A stretch of DNA of 64,000 nucleotides from Rhodobacterales bacterium LSUCC0031. GTDB lineage: Bacteria; Pseudomonadota; Alphaproteobacteria; Rhodobacterales; Rhodobacteraceae. Every line of letters starts with the position of its first letter. Position 1 is the first letter of the stretch. The notes beneath the pieces are model-generated. The model was not told the DNA's origin and did not search any database. It was given only the letters and a program-made list of their open reading frames with translations. A program made the position numbers and the translations under genes. Positions 9,186 through 16,903 of this stretch are shown here, one piece after another. The stretch covers positions 918,001 through 982,000 of the forward strand of contig WVSP01000001.1 in assembly GCA_015689735.1 (NCBI GenBank). Direction: 5' to 3'.

Positions 9186-9952
9186 GCCCGCGCGTTCCTC
9201 TGGCGATCGCCCTCGTGGGTCTTGCACTTTTGCTGCCACAGGTGGTGCTGGCACAAGATCCCCTTTCGATGACTGCCATGCGCGTGGCCGAGGACGAAAG
9301 CGGCACGACGACCTATTCGCTGTCGTTGCAGATCCTTGCGCTGATGACGGCGCTGACCATTCTGCCCTCGATCGTGCTGGGGATGACCTCGTTCACGCGG
9401 ATCATCATCGTTTTGTCGATTTTGCGCCAAGCGCTCGGCACGCAGCAAACACCGCCCAACCAAGTGCTGATCGCCATTGCGCTATTCTTGACATTTGCAA
9501 TCATGTCGCCGGTTCTCGAGCAAATGTATGATACGGCGCTCACCCCCTACCTGGAGGAAGAGATCACCGCCGACGAAGCCTTGTTGCGCGGCAGCACCTT
9601 GATCAAGGATTTCATGGTCGCCAATACGCATGAAGATGCGCTTTTGATGTTCTCGGACATGGCTGATACGGGCGGCTTTACCGATGTTGCCGATGTGCCG
9701 CTATCGGTGATCTTACCCGCATTCATCACGTCCGAGCTCAAGACCGCGTTTCAGATCGGCTTTCTGATCTTTTTGCCCTTTCTTGTGATCGACATGGCGA
9801 TTGCCTCGATCCTGATGTCCTTGGGCATGATGATGCTGTCACCGATGCTGATCTCGCTTCCCTTCAAGCTGTTGCTCTTCGTGTTGGTGGATGGCTGGAC
9901 CATGACGGTCGGCTCGCTTGCCGCAACTTTTGCCCTTGGAACCGGAGGCTGA
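9182..9952 (+). CDS. fliP: Flagellar export gate protein FliP
   Basis: FliP forms the core pentamer of the export gate. The start at 9182 was chosen because it overlaps the fliO stop and gives a clear cleavable signal sequence (residues 1-24, ending V-V-L-A before Q-D-P). The 256-residue product has the expected helices, with F-T-R-I-I-I-V-L-S-I-L-R-Q-A-L-G near 76-91 and P-P-N-Q-V-L-I near 96-102, both family signatures. A longer in-frame extension upstream runs through fliO and is not credible. fliQ follows after one base. Confidence 0.97.
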   Translation: MSPRVPLAIALVGLALLLPQVVLAQDPLSMTAMRVAEDESGTTTYSLSLQILALMTALTILPSIVLGMTSFTRIIIVLSILRQALGTQQTPPNQVLIAIALFLTFAIMSPVLEQMYDTALTPYLEEEITADEALLRGSTLIKDFMVANTHEDALLMFSDMADTGGFTDVADVPLSVILPAFITSELKTAFQIGFLIFLPFLVIDMAIASILMSLGMMMLSPMLISLPFKLLLFVLVDGWTMTVGSLAATFALGTGG

Positions 9953-9953
9953 G

Positions 9954-10220
9954 ATGGATTTCGATGCGAATGTCGGCTACCTGCGACTTGCCTTTTGGCA
10001 CATCGTCCTGACCGCCGGACCCGTGCTTGGAGTCGCTCTGGCGGTTGGTCTGATCATCGGGATCATTCAGGCAGCCACCTCGATCAACGAAATGACGCTG
10101 TCATTTGTTCCTAAGCTGGTCATTGTTCTTGGGGCCATGGCGCTGATGTCAGGGTTCATGCTGACCCAGATGACCGATTATTTCGCCTTCGTCTTTGGCG
10201 AGATCGTCGCGATCCGATAG
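9954..10220 (+). CDS. fliQ: Flagellar export gate protein FliQ
   Basis: FliQ is an 88-residue two-helix membrane protein that packs around the FliP-FliR core. Helices cover about 13-38 and 50-75, with the family motif A-A-T-S-I-N-E-M-T-L-S-F-V-P-K-L between them. The ATG at 9954 follows the fliP stop by one base with GGAGG just upstream inside fliP. Length and motif are canonical. Confidence 0.97.
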   Translation: MDFDANVGYLRLAFWHIVLTAGPVLGVALAVGLIIGIIQAATSINEMTLSFVPKLVIVLGAMALMSGFMLTQMTDYFAFVFGEIVAIR

Positions 10221-10233
10221 GGATAGGGCCGCG

Positions 10234-11040
10234 ATGGGATACGGTGATCTGCCAGGGCTCGCGATCCAGGATCTTATGGATCAGGCGTTGATCTTCATGA
10301 TCGTATCGCTGCGCATCGGTGCCTTTTTGCTCTCCGCGCCCTTTTTCGGATCGCGGATGATCCCGCTTCCAGTGCGGATCGTTTTTTCCGCCGCTTTTTC
10401 CGCTTTCCTAGTGAGCCGTGTCGCCGTGCCACCGATCGAGGCACTGACCACGCTCAGTGTTTTGCCCATTATCGCGCAAGAACTGGCTATTGGGCTATCG
10501 GCGGGGCTGTTATTGACGATCTTGTTTGCGGCGGTGGCCTTGGCGGGTGAAAAGATCGCGGCGACGGCGGGGCTTTCCTTTGCGTTCCAGATCGATCCAA
10601 ACAGCGGTGGGCAGATGCCCTTGATCAGCCAGATCTTCACCTTGTTCCTGACGATCGTATTCCTGTCGCTAAACGGGCATCTCGCGGCTTTCGCGATCTT
10701 GATGGAGAGCTACAATTTCATGCCGATCGGGGCTGGGGTGGATTATGTCGCGCTTTTCCAAGTGGGCGAAATCGCGGGGGCCACGATGTTTGCCACCGCT
10801 GCCCGCTTGATGCTGCCCATCGTGACAGTGCTGTTCTTGGTCAATGTCACTATCGGCATCATCACCCGCTCGGCACCCACGCTGAACCTGTTTTCTTTCG
10901 GCTTTCCGATCACCTTGCTTGCAGTGTTTGTCCTGTTGTTCATGTCCGCTGCACCGCTTGGATTTGCGTTTCAGGATCTCATCACCAGCGCCTTAGGCGA
11001 TCTTGGCGATCATTTGCGGGGTGCTGCCATTGGCCAGTGA
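10234..11040 (+). CDS. fliR: Flagellar export gate protein FliR
   Basis: FliR completes the FliPQR export gate. The 268-residue product shows about six hydrophobic segments, with the R-I-G-A-F-L-L-S-A-P-F-F-G motif near 20-32 and G-L-S-F-A-F-Q-I-D-P near 109-118. The ATG at 10234 is preferred to an in-frame start inside fliQ. The end overlaps the probable TTG start of flhB by 11 bases, so the two are translationally coupled. Confidence 0.96.
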   Translation: MGYGDLPGLAIQDLMDQALIFMIVSLRIGAFLLSAPFFGSRMIPLPVRIVFSAAFSAFLVSRVAVPPIEALTTLSVLPIIAQELAIGLSAGLLLTILFAAVALAGEKIAATAGLSFAFQIDPNSGGQMPLISQIFTLFLTIVFLSLNGHLAAFAILMESYNFMPIGAGVDYVALFQVGEIAGATMFATAARLMLPIVTVLFLVNVTIGIITRSAPTLNLFSFGFPITLLAVFVLLFMSAAPLGFAFQDLITSALGDLGDHLRGAAIGQ

Positions 11041-12190
11041 AGACGACTCCCAAGAAAAGACAGAAGAGCCGACACAGCGACGCATTGAGAAAGCGCGCGA
11101 AGATGGTCAGGTTCTCAATTCCAAGGAAATGTTCGTCTTCGCGACGACATTTGCCGGCACGATCATCATCTTGGCGCTTGCGGTGGTGGTCACGCAATGG
11201 ATCGGTCATTGGGGCGGCTTTTTCCGCTTTGATGCAGGTGATGGCTTGAGCGATCTTTTGCCCGCACGCTTGTCAGTGGCCTATTGGGATTTCTTGATAT
11301 TGTCGCTGATCGTGGCGGTGCCGATCTTGGTCATCGTTTTGGCAACACAGGCGCTTGTGGGGCAAGGATTGAACTTTGCCGCCAGCGCGATGGCTTTCAA
11401 GGGCAATAGGATCAATCCGCTGAACGGCCTCAAGCGGATGTTTTCGCTTCACAGCTTGGTCGAGCTTGCAAAGTCCATCCTCAAGGTCGGCTTTATCGGT
11501 GCAGCGGCCTATTTCGTCATCCTTGCCTATCTGCCTGCGATGCTGGGCTTAGCGTCAATGAGCCTTGATCGTGGGATGGAGACCGCATTTTTCGCCCTGA
11601 TGGTCTTGATGGGGATTTCTGTCGCAATCCTTGGCGTGATCGGGGCCATCGATTATGCATGGTCAAGCTTTGAGCATCTCAAGAAACTGCGGATGAGCCG
11701 TCAGGATCTCAAGGAAGAAAGCAAGCAAACCGACGGCTCGCCCGAGGTCAAGGCGCGCATCCGGCGGCTGCAATATGAGGCAAGCCGCCGTGCCGCTCAA
11801 CAGGGCCGCGCATTGGACGATGTGCCAAATGCAACGGCGATCATCACCAACCCCACCCATTTCGCCGTCGCGCTGCGCTATGTGCCGGGCGAGCAAGGTG
11901 CGCCCACGATCGTTGCAATGGGCCGTGGTCGGATCGCAGAAGAAATCATCAAGCGCGGCACCGACGCCCAGATCACCGTCTTTCAAAGCCCGCTCTTGGC
12001 GCGTGCCTTGTTCTTTACCGGCGAGATTGGCCAAGAGATTTCGGACCTTCTCTTTACGCCGGTTGCGGCGGTCTTGGCCTATATTTATCGCGTTGATCGC
12101 GGCGAAATCCCCGACTTCCCTGATGTCGAGGTTCCCCAAGAGCTGCAATTCGACCAATTTGGCCGTCCCATCAATGACGAGGTGTCCTGA
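11030..12190 (+). CDS. flhB: Flagellar export switch protein FlhB
   Basis: FlhB sets substrate specificity of the flagellar type III gate. The 386-residue protein opens with the usual E-D-D-S-Q-E-K-T-E-E-P-T-Q-R-R segment, has four hydrophobic segments, and carries the autocleavage motif N-P-T-H at residues 274-277. No ATG lies at the conserved N-terminus; the best start is TTG at 11030 with GGGG (11017-11020) nine bases upstream and overlap with the fliR stop. A GTG at 11021 is an alternative. The stop overlaps the next gene by one base. Confidence 0.96.
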   Translation: MASEDDSQEKTEEPTQRRIEKAREDGQVLNSKEMFVFATTFAGTIIILALAVVVTQWIGHWGGFFRFDAGDGLSDLLPARLSVAYWDFLILSLIVAVPILVIVLATQALVGQGLNFAASAMAFKGNRINPLNGLKRMFSLHSLVELAKSILKVGFIGAAAYFVILAYLPAMLGLASMSLDRGMETAFFALMVLMGISVAILGVIGAIDYAWSSFEHLKKLRMSRQDLKEESKQTDGSPEVKARIRRLQYEASRRAAQQGRALDDVPNATAIITNPTHFAVALRYVPGEQGAPTIVAMGRGRIAEEIIKRGTDAQITVFQSPLLARALFFTGEIGQEISDLLFTPVAAVLAYIYRVDRGEIPDFPDVEVPQELQFDQFGRPINDEVS

Positions 12191-12432
12191 TGTCCAAACG
12201 CGCCCCGAACCGCAAATCGCGCAAGACGCGCACCTTGGGCGAGATGATTTCGACATTCTCCTTTTTCGGGATGTCAGGGTGGCTGTTGCTCGAAGCGCTG
12301 AGCTTGATGGAGCAAGCCCCCGCCTGGCAGGTCGGCGGGCTGTACGGTGCCGCGTTTTGTTGCTTTCTGGGCGGTTTCCGTTTCGTCATCGCGGCCGCAT
12401 GGGAAGACATCCGCAAAGGGCGCGCGCGATGA
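12190..12432 (+). CDS. Small two-helix membrane protein of unknown function
   Basis: This 80-residue protein is not recognised. It starts with a very basic segment (residues 1-15, nine Lys/Arg), then a hydrophobic stretch at about 23-37 (S-F-F-G-M-S-G-W-L-L-L-E-A), and a second at about 48-68 (G-G-L-Y-G-A-A-F-C-C-F-L-G-G-F), ending basic. The pattern suggests two membrane helices with both ends in the cytoplasm. Its start overlaps the flhB stop by one base and its stop overlaps the next start, so it is made from the same message as the export gate. A flagellar role is inferred only from coupling. Confidence 0.7.
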   Translation: MSKRAPNRKSRKTRTLGEMISTFSFFGMSGWLLLEALSLMEQAPAWQVGGLYGAAFCCFLGGFRFVIAAAWEDIRKGRAR

Positions 12433-12647
12433 CCGCCCAGGCCAGACCATTGTGCAGCGCATGCCGTCATTTCTATGTCACCCATGACCGCGCCTTGCCT
12501 TGGGGGTGTCGGTCTTTCGGATTTCGCGCCGCACAATTGCCTAATTTGGTCGTGCGCGCCTCAACTGGCACGGATTGTGCTCGGTACGAGATAAAGCCCG
12601 TTGTCACGGCCCCCACGACACGACGCAACGTCAGGAATTCCGCATGA
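12429..12647 (+). CDS. Cys-rich 72-residue miniprotein
   Basis: The ATG at 12429 overlaps the previous stop (ATGA). The protein has C-S-A-C (9-12), a His at 14, H-F-Y-V-T-H-D near 14-20, W-G-C (25-27) and a fourth Cys near 49 before an acidic/aromatic stretch. Cys-x2-Cys plus further Cys suggests a small zinc-binding fold. Similar small proteins in other proteobacteria are often auto-labelled uracil-DNA glycosylase, but at this size it cannot be that enzyme and I do not assign the name. Its stop overlaps the next start by four bases, so expression is coupled to flhB and the following gene. Confidence 0.65.
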   Translation: MTAQARPLCSACRHFYVTHDRALPWGCRSFGFRAAQLPNLVVRASTGTDCARYEIKPVVTAPTTRRNVRNSA

Positions 12648-13426
12648 GCACGCAAACCGCCAGCCCGACCATCGAAGACAGCATCAAGACTGCGCTTGAC
12701 GCCGCTGACGCTGCGATCACCGTGAGTAGCGAGTTCGATCAAATCCGGACCGATTACCTCAAGACCCGGGTCGAGGTAAAAGCGATCAACAAGCAAGTGA
12801 TGACGGTCTTTATCTCGTCCTTGGTGGCCAGCGTCTTGACGGTTGCGGTTGCGGGTCTGATCTATTTTCGGACCATCAGCGAGATGCAGACGACTAACGC
12901 GACCTCGCTCGAAGCCTTGGTGATCTTTGCGGAGAATGTTGATCGGCTTGCCGCCGCCACGAGCGAGGCGAATGCGCAGGCCGAAAGGATCAATGAGCTT
13001 GTTTCAGGGTTCGACGCGCTGCAAGAGCACATGACCGCACTGCTGGCGCAGCTCGATGCACAAGGTGAAACGACCTTGTCCGAATTGGCCAATGTCAACA
13101 CCGAGATTACGGGCTTGCTCAGCCAATCGACCTCGGCGGTGGTGCGGGAAGTTAGCGCTGCGATGGCGGATACGCAGATGGCACTCATGGCTGCGATGGA
13201 AACACTGCGCACCCAGCCGATCGAAGAGGGGATCGAGCAGGCAGAAAGTGGTCCATCGCCATTTGATGAGATCAAGGCAACTCTTGAAACCATGATGATG
13301 TTGCAACGCGAAATCTCGGCCAAGATCACAGCCGCGAATGCGCCCCCCCCGGCACCGGCGCGTACCGCGCCTCCGGCCACACCCCGTGCGGCACCGCGCG
13401 ACAACGACATGATCAAGTTCCCATGA
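12644..13426 (+). CDS. Membrane-anchored coiled-coil protein of unknown function
   Basis: The 260-residue protein starts at an ATG overlapping the preceding stop; a longer in-frame extension is not supported. It has a 43-residue cytoplasmic-like N-terminus, one strong membrane helix at about 48-70 (F-I-S-S-L-V-A-S-V-L-T-V-A-V-A-G), and then about 140 residues of Ala/Glu/Gln/Leu-rich helix with heptad-like spacing (75-215). A Pro/Ala-rich tail follows (about 232-250). Architecture resembles a bitopic scaffold or stator-associated protein, but no family is recognised. It is 12 bases from the next gene and lies in the flhB transcript. Confidence 0.75.
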   Translation: MSTQTASPTIEDSIKTALDAADAAITVSSEFDQIRTDYLKTRVEVKAINKQVMTVFISSLVASVLTVAVAGLIYFRTISEMQTTNATSLEALVIFAENVDRLAAATSEANAQAERINELVSGFDALQEHMTALLAQLDAQGETTLSELANVNTEITGLLSQSTSAVVREVSAAMADTQMALMAAMETLRTQPIEEGIEQAESGPSPFDEIKATLETMMMLQREISAKITAANAPPPAPARTAPPATPRAAPRDNDMIKFP

Positions 13427-13438
13427 TGGGACAATGCG

Positions 13439-14293
13439 ATGAATGAGAACCCGACACAGGGCGATACCGCCGAAGCTGAGGCGCATTTGCGCTCTTATCT
13501 CAAGCTAGAAACCCGCGGCCTTGGGCTGGCGGCGCGTAGCAAAAAGCTTAAGCCGGGCGATGTGCTGGTGGCCATCGATGGGGAGGCCTTCACGGGCGAT
13601 GCCGAGATGTTGGCAAAGCGGATGGGGCGCCAAGCCACGGGCAATGAGGACAACCCCGAAGTCGATGCAGCCGAAGATGGGGTGAGTGCGCATCTGCTGA
13701 CCTTTTGGCGTGACGGCAACTTTTTCCATGTGATTTTCGAGACCCGGCTCAAGGCAAGTTTCGAGGCGACAGGGGCGGAAGAAACGCTTGCGATCACGCA
13801 AGGTTGGCAAGCGCTCGTCATGGCACCGCTTGAGTCATACCAAAACTTCGAAGTCTTCCGGGATGTGCGCAAGAACGCAGCCCTTCATTCGACCGACAAC
13901 GAAGAGATCGCCACGCTTGCCCCTGCGTTGTGGATGCTGAACCATCGGCTCTATTACCCGCTGATGGCGGTCTGCATCGTCTATGGCATTACCTTCGTCG
14001 CCCACTGGTTCTTGTTCGTCATCAGCTATGTTCTTGTCTCGGTCTATACAAAGCGCACGCAAATTGACCTGCTGCGCTCATACAAGCTGTTCGAAGACAA
14101 GTTCTTTTGGATGGTCCTTGCCGAACCCGGCGAGGCCGAGGCGCGCGAGACCTGCAAGCGCTTTATCCCCGATCTGAAATTCCAGTTCGACACGAACCCC
14201 AAGCCGAAGAAAAAATCGCGCGACACAAATCGCCTACGCGTGCGCCCGCAGAATGTCGCGGCTGCATCGGGGAAAAACCCCGCGATCGGTTAA
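13439..14293 (+). CDS. PDZ-like membrane protein of unknown function
   Basis: The 284-residue protein has an N-terminal segment (about 20-60) with R-G-L-G-L-A-A-R and L-K-P-G-D-V-L-V-A-I-D-G, the carboxylate-loop and groove pattern of PDZ domains. The middle (75-150) is mixed. Hydrophobic stretches at about 170-205 (Y-Y-P-L-M-A-V-C-I-V-Y-G then F-L-F-V-I-S-Y-V-L-V) suggest a helical hairpin or two close membrane helices. A basic C-terminus follows. No signal peptide is seen, so the PDZ-like part may be cytoplasmic, which is unusual. Its TAA stop forms part of the -35 element of the next promoter. Function unknown; context suggests flagellum. Confidence 0.75.
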   Translation: MNENPTQGDTAEAEAHLRSYLKLETRGLGLAARSKKLKPGDVLVAIDGEAFTGDAEMLAKRMGRQATGNEDNPEVDAAEDGVSAHLLTFWRDGNFFHVIFETRLKASFEATGAEETLAITQGWQALVMAPLESYQNFEVFRDVRKNAALHSTDNEEIATLAPALWMLNHRLYYPLMAVCIVYGITFVAHWFLFVISYVLVSVYTKRTQIDLLRSYKLFEDKFFWMVLAEPGEAEARETCKRFIPDLKFQFDTNPKPKKKSRDTNRLRVRPQNVAAASGKNPAIG

Positions 14294-14317
14294 ACCTCGC
14301 CGCGACCTTGTCGTTAT
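14291..14317 (+). promoter_or_regulatory. Sigma-28-type promoter upstream of the Crp-fold pair
   Basis: TAAA (14291-14294), 15 bases, GTCGTTAT (14310-14317). This is identical in both boxes and spacing to the site in front of fliD. The -35 overlaps the stop codon of the preceding gene. Transcription would begin near 14324, leaving a short leader with GGAG (14331-14334) before the ATG at 14341. Confidence 0.7.
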
Positions 14318-14340
14318 ATGACATGAGAGCGGAGAATGGG

Positions 14341-14700
14341 ATGCGTGCAGACGTCTTTGTCGGATTGAATGTCGATCATTACCCGCGTCAGGATTTCGGC
14401 GTGGGCGACCTTGTCTTGGATGATGGTGCCAAGACCGACCGCCTTTTGATCGTGCTCAACGGTCGGCTTGCTGAGGTCGGCAAAGGGCGCGCGCTTGGTC
14501 CCGGCGATGTCGTCAAGGCAATCGAGTTCTTTGGGTCTAGCCAGTATTCCGGCCAGCTCCGCGGCCGCGCACCGGGTCAGATCGCCGTTGTGCCGCGCGC
14601 GGCTGTGCGTGATGGCCTCGCCGCGCAAGGTGCAATGACCTGGAACCTTGCATGCGCCATCGCAATCGAAGCGCTCGCATCAATGAAGGAGCATGCCTGA
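14341..14700 (+). CDS. Single-domain Crp-fold-like protein (first of a pair)
   Basis: This 119-residue protein resembles a lone cyclic-nucleotide-binding beta roll: G-V-G-D-L-V-L, a turn, R-L-L-I-V-L-N-G-R-L, G-R-A-L-G-P-G-D-V, then strands and a C-terminal helix with A-C-A-I-A-I-E-A-L. There is no DNA-binding helix-turn-helix after it, and the Gly-Glu/Arg phosphate cassette is not recognisable. ATG at 14341 has GGAG six bases upstream. It shares a base with the next gene's start, and the pair appears to be driven by a sigma-28 promoter, so a late flagellar or motor-control role is inferred. Fold assignment is moderate. Confidence 0.65.
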   Translation: MRADVFVGLNVDHYPRQDFGVGDLVLDDGAKTDRLLIVLNGRLAEVGKGRALGPGDVVKAIEFFGSSQYSGQLRGRAPGQIAVVPRAAVRDGLAAQGAMTWNLACAIAIEALASMKEHA

Positions 14701-15041
14701 TGTCGCTTCCCGCGCGGCTTGGCGGTCTTGTGCAGCAGGCACGGGTGCAACTTTTACATGGTGAAGTGGTGTTCATGCCGGGTGAGGCTGTTGACGCCGT
14801 TTATTTGGTGGAACGCGGCGGCATCGTGGTGGTGGCCCCGTCAGGCGACAGTATCAAGGCCGTGCTAGGTCCGCTGTGCATCGTGGGATTGCGTGACTTG
14901 CTGTCGGTTGGCGCGTGGCAGGGGGTTGGGCTTGCGCAAGGCCCGACATTGCTTCGAGTGCTTGAGACACGCACGATCTTGGCCACGCTTGCATGCACCC
15001 CTGACGCGCATCGCAAGCTCTTGCACGAACTCGCCGCGTGA
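14700..15041 (+). CDS. Single-domain Crp-fold-like protein (second of a pair)
   Basis: The 113-residue product has H-G-E-V-V-F-M-P-G-E-A-V-D-A-V-Y-L-V-E-R-G-G-I (about 20-42), the opening strands of Crp/Fnr-type sensor domains, followed by V-L-G-P-L-C-I-V-G-L-R-D-L-L. It lacks a helix-turn-helix and the canonical F-G-E-x-A/L...R cassette, so cyclic nucleotide binding is doubtful. Its start overlaps the stop of the first partner by one base (TGATG), a hallmark of stoichiometric co-expression; a heteromeric complex is inferred. It ends ten bases from the convergent rpoN end. Confidence 0.65.
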   Translation: MSLPARLGGLVQQARVQLLHGEVVFMPGEAVDAVYLVERGGIVVVAPSGDSIKAVLGPLCIVGLRDLLSVGAWQGVGLAQGPTLLRVLETRTILATLACTPDAHRKLLHELAA

Positions 15042-15051
15042 CGCGACGCCT

Positions 15052-16533
15052 TTAGATTTTTCCGGCAAGGACGGCAGTGCGCTTGCGCTGGAATGACGAG
15101 GCGATCCCCTCCATCTCGCGGTATTTGGCGACGGTGCGTCGCGCAAGGCGGATGCCCTCCTTGGCCATGATCTGCACGATCGCGTCATCGCTGAGCGGCT
15201 GCGCCGGGACCTCGCCCTCGACCAGTTTGCGCAGTTTGAAGCGGATCGCCGAGGCCGCTTCCCCATCGCTATTGGCATCATTTGTGATGCTGGCGCTGAA
15301 AAACATCTTCAGCCGGAACGTGCCGCGGGGTGTGGCCATCATCAAGCTGTTGGTCACCCGGCTGATTGTGCTTTCATGCATGCCAATCGCCTCGGCGATA
15401 TCGCGCAGCACCATCGGCTTGAGCGCGATCGGGCCTTGTTCGAAAAAGCCGATTTGCTGGCGTAGGATTTCGGCACCAACCTTGAGCGCGGTGTCATTGC
15501 GTTGCGCAATCGCCCGGTCCAACCATCGCGCTTCTGACACGCGCTCGGCCACGAAACTGCGCAGGTTTTCATCTTTCTTGCCGGCAATCATCTGCTTGGC
15601 CTCACCGTGCAAGACCTTGATCGCGGGCAAGGTCGAGCGGTTCAACTCGACCGTCCAGCCATCGGGGCGGCGGCGCACGATCAGGTCGGGCGGCAAAATC
15701 GGCTCGGCCTTGCCCGAAAAGCGCGCGCCGGGCTTGGGGTCGAGGCTGCGCAACAGGCGCAGCATTTCTGCCATCCGTTCGGGTGTCGCCTTGCACAGCC
15801 GTGCAAGACCTTTGACATTGCCCGCGCCCAACAGGGCGAGGTTGTCGAGAAGGATTGCGAAATCAGGCGTGAGCAAGTCGCGGTCGCGCGCTTGGAGGCG
15901 CAAGCAATCGCTGAGGTCGCGCGCAAACAATCCCGCTGGTTCGATCTGTTGTAGTGACGTCAAGACCGCTTCGACCCGCTCTGTCGTGACCATGCTGAAG
16001 GCTGCGATATCGGCGACATCTTGGCCAAGCCAGCCTGACGGTTCCAACGCATCAATGAGTGCCAGGGCAATCATGCGGTCGGTGGGGTCGGAAAATAGTC
16101 GCTCGGCCTCGGCGCAGGCATGGCCGTAGAGCGACAGCTCCGCGTCGGCGGCAATCAGCGACAGCGCATCGAATTCACCATCACTTGCCGCTGTGCGGTG
16201 TTCGCTCCGCCCAAGCTCGATCTGGCCGGTTTCGAATTGGTTATCCAAGGCGGCCTCGGGGATGGGGCCGTCGCTTTGGATCGTGCCGTCACCAAAATCG
16301 AGGGCGCCCCCCCCGCTTGGATCTTCAGGCGCGGCGGGCGTTAATGGGACATCGTCGTCCGTGCCGCTGCCATGCGTGCTGACATCGAGAAACGGATTCT
16401 CCTCGGATTGTTGTTCCAAAAAGCCGCGCAACTCGATGTTCGACATCGTCAAAAGGCGGATCGCTTGCTGCAACTGGGTCGTGATGACAAGCGATTGCTT
16501 GCGTTGCAGCTGCTGTGCGGGAAACATCTGCAT
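15052..16533 (-). CDS. rpoN: RNA polymerase sigma-54 factor RpoN, flagellar-cluster copy
   Basis: RpoN directs RNA polymerase to -24/-12 promoters and needs an AAA+ activator. The 493-residue protein has the Gln/Leu-rich region I (L-Q-R-K-Q-S-L-V-I-T-T-Q-L-Q-Q-A-I), an acidic Gly-rich region II (about 50-115), the core-binding and helix-turn-helix regions (about 125-400), and the RpoN box A-R-R-T-V-A-K-Y-R-E close to the C-terminus, followed by S-S-x-Q-R-K-R. It sits inside the flagellar cluster beside flagellin, like rpoN2 of R. sphaeroides, so it is probably dedicated to flagellar promoters. The fleQ-like activator is in the same window. Confidence 0.96.
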   Translation of the reverse strand: MQMFPAQQLQRKQSLVITTQLQQAIRLLTMSNIELRGFLEQQSEENPFLDVSTHGSGTDDDVPLTPAAPEDPSGGGALDFGDGTIQSDGPIPEAALDNQFETGQIELGRSEHRTAASDGEFDALSLIAADAELSLYGHACAEAERLFSDPTDRMIALALIDALEPSGWLGQDVADIAAFSMVTTERVEAVLTSLQQIEPAGLFARDLSDCLRLQARDRDLLTPDFAILLDNLALLGAGNVKGLARLCKATPERMAEMLRLLRSLDPKPGARFSGKAEPILPPDLIVRRRPDGWTVELNRSTLPAIKVLHGEAKQMIAGKKDENLRSFVAERVSEARWLDRAIAQRNDTALKVGAEILRQQIGFFEQGPIALKPMVLRDIAEAIGMHESTISRVTNSLMMATPRGTFRLKMFFSASITNDANSDGEAASAIRFKLRKLVEGEVPAQPLSDDAIVQIMAKEGIRLARRTVAKYREMEGIASSFQRKRTAVLAGKI

Positions 16534-16903
16534 CTTGGTGGCCCTTGTGTCCTTAAGCTTTGATTTTCCGCGATTTTTCTTGAATTGGAAGGCTGTTTAT
16601 TTGACGCTTGAGGGTCGGGAATTTGACGGCTTAACCCCTTGGCAAAGCGCGTGAATTCGCGCCTTTCCCGCGGCCTGTTCGTATGTCGTCGGAATTACGT
16701 CACGCCCATGCTGGCCCCATGCGTTGTCACGCAAACTTACCGGCCAGACTAAACAATCTTGAAATGCGTCGTTTAGGTCCCTGAGCGCCTCGACACAGGC
16801 CTCAGGTTGAAAATGCCAGTGCTGAAAAGTTCAGGACGACCTGATTTGACCCTGATTGGCGAAGACGGCGCAGGCGGGCTCAGGATAAACAAGGAGAGAC
16901 GAC
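16534..16903. other. Divergent rpoN-flagellin intergenic region
   Basis: This 370-base gap holds no convincing gene. It contains the rpoN leader, the candidate sigma-28 promoter for flagellin (16750-16775), a perfect 5-bp inverted repeat TCAGG-ACGA-CCTGA (16831-16844) in the flagellin leader, and GGAGAG just before the flagellin ATG. No sigma-54 site was found for either direction, so rpoN is probably transcribed by a housekeeping sigma. Confidence 0.6.
16750..16775 (+). promoter_or_regulatory. Sigma-28-type promoter of flagellin
   Basis: TAAA (16750-16753), 14 bases, GTCGTTTA (16768-16775). The -10 box shares GTCGTT with the sites before fliD, flgM, 14341 and 47366. It would give a leader of about 120 bases, long enough for post-transcriptional control. 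Spacing is one base shorter than in fliD. Confidence 0.6.
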
